32,951 nucleotides of DNA from Oscillospiraceae bacterium. Its GTDB lineage: Bacteria > Bacillota > Clostridia > Oscillospirales > Oscillospiraceae. This document shows, piece after piece, positions 30,717 to 32,951 of the stretch. The stretch is taken from the NCBI GenBank assembly GCA_022779345.1, contig JALFTG010000005.1:1-32951 (forward strand), written 5' to 3'. Position 1 is the first letter of the stretch, and each line of letters opens with the position of its first letter. Under the pieces are notes generated by a model. That model was not told the origin of the DNA. It did no database searches and saw nothing but the letters and a program-made list of their open reading frames with translations. The position numbers were made by a program, and so were the translations under genes.

Positions 30717-32650
30717 GAGAAGTCATCCTTGCCGAAAGCGCCGGGTTCTGCTTCGGCGTACAGCGGAGCGTGGAACTGGCGGAAAAACTGCTGGATGAGG
30801 GCGGCGTGTGCTACAGCCTGGGCCAGCTGATCCATAACGACGATGTGGTCCGCCATTTCCAGGACCGGGGCATGCAGGTGGTGGACACCCCTGAGCAGGT
30901 GCCGGAGGGGGCCAGCGTGATCATCCGGGCCCACGGCGTCAGCAGGGAGGTGGAACAGCGCCTCCGGCAGCGGACGGACCGGGTGGTGGATTCCACCTGC
31001 CCCAAGGTGCTGCGGATCCACAAGCTGGTGGAGCAGGCCTCGGCGGAGGGGCGTCAGGTGGTGGTCATCGGCACCCGTAGCCACCCGGAAGTGACGGCCA
31101 TCTGCGGTTGGTGTGTGGGGGCGCTGGTGTTTGAAAACGGGGCGGAACTGGAAAATTACCTGAATCACCACCCGGAGTTTCAGGAAAATCCCGTCACAAT
31201 GGTCATACAGACCACCCAGACCAGAGAGAATTTTGAAGATTGTGAGAAAAAGTTAAAAAAAGAGTGTACAAACCTCAAAATATTTGATACAATATGCGAG
31301 GCGACATCCACGAGACAGTCAGAGGCCATTCGTCTGGCCTCGGATTGTGATGCCATGGTGGTGATCGGCGGAAAGCACAGCGCCAACAGCGTGCACCTTT
31401 CCGATCTCTGCCGCCAGTACTGCGGAAATGTTCAGTTTATCGAAAACGCGCAAGAACTGGATCTGCAGCGGCTGACATCGGCGGGGAAAGTCGGCATTAC
31501 CGCTGGTGCTTCGGCACCATCGTGGATCATTAAGGAGGTAAAACAAACGATGACAGACGAAATCAAAAACGAAGGTACCACGGAAAAAAGCTTTGAGGAA
31601 CTGCTGGAGGAATCCTTCAAAACCATATATAACGGTGATAAAGTTACCGGCGAAGTCGTAGCGCTCACCCCCACCGAGGTGAATGTGGACCTGGGCATGA
31701 AGTATTCCGGCTTTATCCCCACCACCGAGTTCACCGATGAGACCGGTGCAAAGATCGAGGACTGCGTGAAAGTCGGCGACAAGATCGAAGCTGTCGTCGT
31801 GCGTGTCAACGATGTGGAAGGCACTGTCCAGCTGTCCAAGAAGCGCCTGGACGCTGCCAAGAACTGGGAAGCCATTGTTTCCGCCGCTGAGACCGGCGAG
31901 GTCATGGAAGGCGTCGTGACTGAGGATAACAAGGGCGGCATCGTCGTTTCCGTGAAGGGTAACCGCGTGTTCGTGCCCGCATCCCAGACCGGCCTGCCCC
32001 GCGAGGCTGAGATGAGCTCCATGCTGAAGCAGACCGTCCGCCTGAAGATCACCGAGATCAAGGGCCGCCGTGTTGTGGGCTCCATCCGCGCCGTGCAGCG
32101 TGAAGAGCGCCGCATCGCCGCTGAGAAGGTCTGGAACGAGATCGAGGTCGGCAAGCACTATGACGGCGTCGTGAAGAGCATCTCTTCCTATGGCGTGTTT
32201 GTGGATATCGGTGGTGTGGACGGCATGGTCCATGTTTCCGAGCTGAGCTGGGGCCGTGTTCGCAACCCGGCTGATGTGGTCTCCGTGGGCGAGCACATGG
32301 ATGTGTATGTGATCAGCTTCGACAAGGAAGCCAAGAAGATCTCCCTGGGCCATAAGGATCCCAACGGCAACCCCTGGACCAAGTTCACCGAGACCTATCA
32401 GGTGGGCGATGTTGCCAAGGTCAAGATCGTCAAGCTCATGGACTTCGGCGCCTTTGCAGAAGTTCTGCCCGGCGTTGATGGCCTGATCCATATCTCCCAG
32501 ATCGCAGACCGCCGCATCGGCAAGCCCGGTGATGTGCTGACCGTCGGCGAGGAAGTGGATGCCAAGATCACCGCCATCGATGACGAGAAGCAGAAGATCT
32601 CCCTGTCCATCCGCGCTCTGCTGAACGACAGACGGGACGAGGAAGAGTAA
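30713..32650 (+). CDS. ispH: IspH-ribosomal protein S1 fusion
   Basis: A 645-residue two-part protein. Residues 1-279 are IspH (LytB), the [4Fe-4S] enzyme making IPP and DMAPP at the end of the MEP pathway, with cluster cysteines Cys13 (GFCFG), Cys96 (STCPK) and Cys195 (DTICEAT), and the substrate motif TAGASAPSWII. Residues about 307-636 are four S1 RNA-binding domains (about 307-380, 396-464, 481-549, 564-636); S1 helps load mRNA on the ribosome. The fusion is known in Clostridia. Inside it, AAGGAGG at 31532-31538 precedes in-frame ATG 31550 (Met280), the natural start of a free S1; arginine codons change there from CGG-rich to CGC/CGT. Confidence 0.96.
   Translation: MREVILAESAGFCFGVQRSVELAEKLLDEGGVCYSLGQLIHNDDVVRHFQDRGMQVVDTPEQVPEGASVIIRAHGVSREVEQRLRQRTDRVVDSTCPKVLRIHKLVEQASAEGRQVVVIGTRSHPEVTAICGWCVGALVFENGAELENYLNHHPEFQENPVTMVIQTTQTRENFEDCEKKLKKECTNLKIFDTICEATSTRQSEAIRLASDCDAMVVIGGKHSANSVHLSDLCRQYCGNVQFIENAQELDLQRLTSAGKVGITAGASAPSWIIKEVKQTMTDEIKNEGTTEKSFEELLEESFKTIYNGDKVTGEVVALTPTEVNVDLGMKYSGFIPTTEFTDETGAKIEDCVKVGDKIEAVVVRVNDVEGTVQLSKKRLDAAKNWEAIVSAAETGEVMEGVVTEDNKGGIVVSVKGNRVFVPASQTGLPREAEMSSMLKQTVRLKITEIKGRRVVGSIRAVQREERRIAAEKVWNEIEVGKHYDGVVKSISSYGVFVDIGGVDGMVHVSELSWGRVRNPADVVSVGEHMDVYVISFDKEAKKISLGHKDPNGNPWTKFTETYQVGDVAKVKIVKLMDFGAFAEVLPGVDGLIHISQIADRRIGKPGDVLTVGEEVDAKITAIDDEKQKISLSIRALLNDRRDEEE
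31265..31293 (+). promoter_or_regulatory. Possible internal promoter for the S1 part
   Basis: Inside the IspH coding region, TGTACA (31265-31270, 4 of 6 matches), a 17-base spacer and TACAAT (31288-31293) lie in an AT-rich island, 257 bases before the internal ATG 31550. Much of the AT richness is forced by Lys codons, so this is tentative. Confidence 0.3.
31532..31552 (+). promoter_or_regulatory. Strong internal ribosome-binding site and start for S1
   Basis: AAGGAGG followed 11 bases later by an in-frame ATG (31550) at the exact IspH/S1 boundary. It is as strong as any initiation site in the window and would give a separate 366-residue S1 protein. Confidence 0.65.
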
Positions 32651-32670
32651 TTCCCAACAGAACATACGAA

Positions 32671-32702
32671 AGAGGTTCGGATTGCTCCGAACCTCTTTTT
32701 TA
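32671..32702 (+). terminator. Rho-independent terminator after ispH-S1
   Basis: A perfect 11-bp stem AGAGGTTCGGA (32671-32681)/TCCGAACCTCT (32686-32696) with a TTGC loop is followed by six T. It lies between convergent genes and reaches the stop codon of the minus-strand SSB-like gene. Confidence 0.93.
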
Positions 32703-32951
32703 TGCAACGGGATGGATTTCCACCACGGAGACCTCAAAGGCGGTTTTTTCCACGCTCTGCCCCTCAATCATCTTGATGTACTGCCGGCTCTGGATCCTTC
32801 CTGTGAGCTCCACGGCGGTCCCCACGCTCCAGAGAGCTGTCTCCCGGGCCCGGGCGCCCCAGGTGATGCAGGGCAGATAGTCGCTGCGGCCGTACCGCCG
32901 GTTCACCGCCAGCATGAAGTCGCAGATGTCCCGGCCCATGGGCGTGGTGCG
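32700..32951 (-). CDS. Single-stranded DNA-binding protein-like (partial)
   Basis: The last 83 codons of a minus-strand gene that runs off the right edge. RTTPMGRDICDFMLAVNRRY, then YLPCITWG, VELTGRIQSRQY and a closing FEVSVVEIHPV match the OB fold of SSB-type proteins (compare N-F-x-L-A-V-N-R-x-Y and GR-(I/L)-Q-S/T-R). No acidic C-terminal tip (DDDIPF) is present, since the protein stops right after the OB fold. It therefore looks like a short SSB paralogue rather than the main replicative SSB. An ATG at 32939 is within the fold and is not the start. Confidence 0.82.
   Translation of the reverse strand, partial: RTTPMGRDICDFMLAVNRRYGRSDYLPCITWGARARETALWSVGTAVELTGRIQSRQYIKMIEGQSVEKTAFEVSVVEIHPVA

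Noticed and set aside
1..32951. CRISPR arrays, rRNA genes, transposases or prophage genes
   Set aside because: No regularly spaced repeats, rRNA-like segments, transposase motifs or phage structural genes were seen on either strand.

Overview
This window looks like core chromosome from a GC-rich, spore-forming member of the Clostridia, most likely Oscillospirales-type. This is inferred from three things: an IspH-ribosomal protein S1 fusion (a Clostridia hallmark), sporulation-type genes (GerW and an M23/M50 pair resembling SpoIVFA/SpoIVFB), and Firmicutes gene orders such as rplS-lepB-rbgA-rnhB-yraN, tig-clpP-clpX-lon-engB and M50-scpA-scpB-DUF2953-gerW-dacF-rluB. I see no rRNA, CRISPR, phage or insertion sequence.

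Layout. 1-2606: the 3' end of an Rnf-type membrane electron-transfer operon (D', G, E, A), closed by a terminator. 2644-2801: tRNA-Pro(CGG) on the minus strand, with its promoter and terminator. 2881-4316: M23 peptidase plus M50 protease. 4446-5006 (minus): a lipoprotein of unknown function, divergent from a radical SAM/DUF2344 pair (5161-7651). 7790-12323: rplS, lepB, rbgA, rnhB, an intergenic repeat-like block, yraN, thrC. 12363-12539 (minus): a small Cys-rich DUF1540 protein. 12648-13343: metallophosphoesterase. 13479-19953: the protein quality-control run tig, clpP, clpX, lon, engB. 20034-22090: an accessory patch with a TetR regulator, a shortened MATE transporter, a 28-bp perfect palindrome and two overlapping tiny XRE regulators. 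22186-27203: M50 protease, scpA, scpB, DUF2953, gerW, D-Ala-D-Ala carboxypeptidase, rRNA pseudouridine synthase. 27344-32650: RpiR regulator, FAD oxidoreductase, cmk, plsC, ispH-S1 fusion. 32700-32951 (minus): the 3' part of an SSB-type protein.

Most striking is the Rnf cluster. RnfA and RnfE align well with their families, yet all four cysteines that normally hold the intramembrane [2Fe-2S] cluster are replaced. RnfG is about twice normal size with two FMN-attachment-like motifs, and rnfB does not follow rnfA. This suggests a divergent Rnf-like complex with rewired membrane electron transfer. Other notable points: an in-frame internal deletion in the MATE gene next to a two-operator TetR promoter; a strong ribosome-binding site, in-frame ATG and codon-usage shift at the IspH/S1 boundary, suggesting free S1 is also made; and a hairpin that would mask the translation start of the D-Ala-D-Ala carboxypeptidase.
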